Shown one piece after another: positions 6,011 to 6,297 of a stretch of 6,297 nt of DNA. The translations under genes were made by a program, and so were the position numbers. Position 1 is the stretch's first letter, and every line of letters begins with the position of its first letter. Source of the stretch: Burkholderiaceae bacterium (GTDB lineage Bacteria > Pseudomonadota > Gammaproteobacteria > Burkholderiales > Burkholderiaceae_E); the NCBI GenBank assembly GCA_019428955.1, contig JAHYJF010000207.1, positions 1 to 6,297 on the forward strand, read 5' to 3'. Below the pieces are notes generated by a model. That model saw only the letters and a program-made list of their open reading frames with translations, was not told the origin of the DNA and searched no databases.

Positions 6011-6297
6011 ATGAGCACGCAAGGCGAACCAGACTGGTTGCAACAGGGCTTTTGGCAAACGGCCGATCTGTGGTCGAGCTTCGTGGCCGCTGCAGATGGC
6101 GCGGGGCGGGATGCAACCGTGCGCGACGAAACGCGGTCGCTCACGTTGCCCGAATTGCTTGACAGCGCGCTGCGCATTGCCGGTGGGCTGCGCGCGGCCG
6201 GGGTGCAGCCGGGCGACACGCTGCTGGTGCAGTCGCGCAATTCGATCGACGCCTATGCCGCGTTGCTCGCCGGGTTTTCGCAAGGCATTGTGGCGGT
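6011..6297 (+). CDS. AMP-forming acyl-CoA synthetase/ligase, N-terminal part (3' truncated)
   Basis: Translation from ATG 6011 is open to the window edge for 95 codons. The visible part has the layout of the N-terminal domain of ANL-family adenylating enzymes: an aromatic-rich opening (FWQTADLWSSF), then TLPELLDSALRIAGGL, AAGVQPGDTLLVQSRNS and AYAALLAGFSQGIVAV. This matches the usual run from the tyr/leu-rich helix through GV-x-x-GD-x-V to the helix before the adenylate-binding core. The AMP-binding signature itself lies beyond the window. Such enzymes activate a carboxylic acid to its CoA thioester via an acyl-adenylate, which would be the entry step of the pathway. The purine-rich GAGGTGG (5994-6000) 10 nt upstream serves as ribosome binding site. 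It is 20 nt after the thiolase stop and surely co-transcribed with it. Confidence 0.85.
   Translation, partial: MSTQGEPDWLQQGFWQTADLWSSFVAAADGAGRDATVRDETRSLTLPELLDSALRIAGGLRAAGVQPGDTLLVQSRNSIDAYAALLAGFSQGIVA

Noticed and set aside
1..6297. CRISPR array, tRNA/rRNA genes, insertion sequences or prophage genes
   Set aside because: No regularly spaced repeats, no tRNA-like cloverleaf, no transposase or integrase frame and no terminal repeats were seen on reading both strands.

Overview
The window is GC-rich, with strong G/C bias at third codon positions, very short intergenic gaps and densely packed genes. The protein families (acyl-CoA dehydrogenase, APH-like kinase, metallo-beta-lactamase fold, SDR, thiolase, acyl-CoA ligase) and the codon style suggest an alphaproteobacterium, possibly a sphingomonad. 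That placement is an inference from style and has not been tested by alignment.

Layout. Positions 1-466 hold the 3' end of an iron(III)-type ABC transporter permease. It is closed by a perfect-stem rho-independent terminator at 490-514, so the transporter operon ends here. Positions 515-628 are a leader with inverted repeats and AT-rich patches, and begin a new plus-strand unit. That unit holds an ACAD10/11-type acyl-CoA dehydrogenase (629-1846), an APH-fold kinase (1852-2910) and an MBL-fold hydrolase with a C-terminal winged-helix-like tail (2937-3965). It runs tail to tail, with a 7-bp gap, into a minus-strand SDR oxidoreductase (3973-4710). The SDR is divergent from a second plus-strand unit: a thiolase (4809-5990), then the start of an AMP-forming acyl-CoA ligase (6011 to the window edge). 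The divergent region carries two overlapping, oppositely directed promoter-like elements and an inverted repeat that could be a repressor site.

How the genes could work together. The adjacent ACAD and kinase genes correspond to the two halves of animal ACAD10/ACAD11, and to LvaC and LvaA of the Pseudomonas putida levulinate pathway. In those systems the 4-hydroxyl of a 4-hydroxyacyl-CoA is phosphorylated, and the dehydrogenase-fold partner then removes phosphate so that the chain can enter beta-oxidation. With a CoA ligase (activation), an SDR (keto/hydroxy interconversion), a thiolase (chain cleavage) and a hydrolase, the window reads as a degradation cluster for a hydroxylated or keto carboxylic acid, or a lactone that opens to one. 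No LvaB-like small partner and no enoyl-CoA hydratase is visible, and the true substrate cannot be read from the sequence. This candidate pathway is the most interesting content. The individual gene families are all known.
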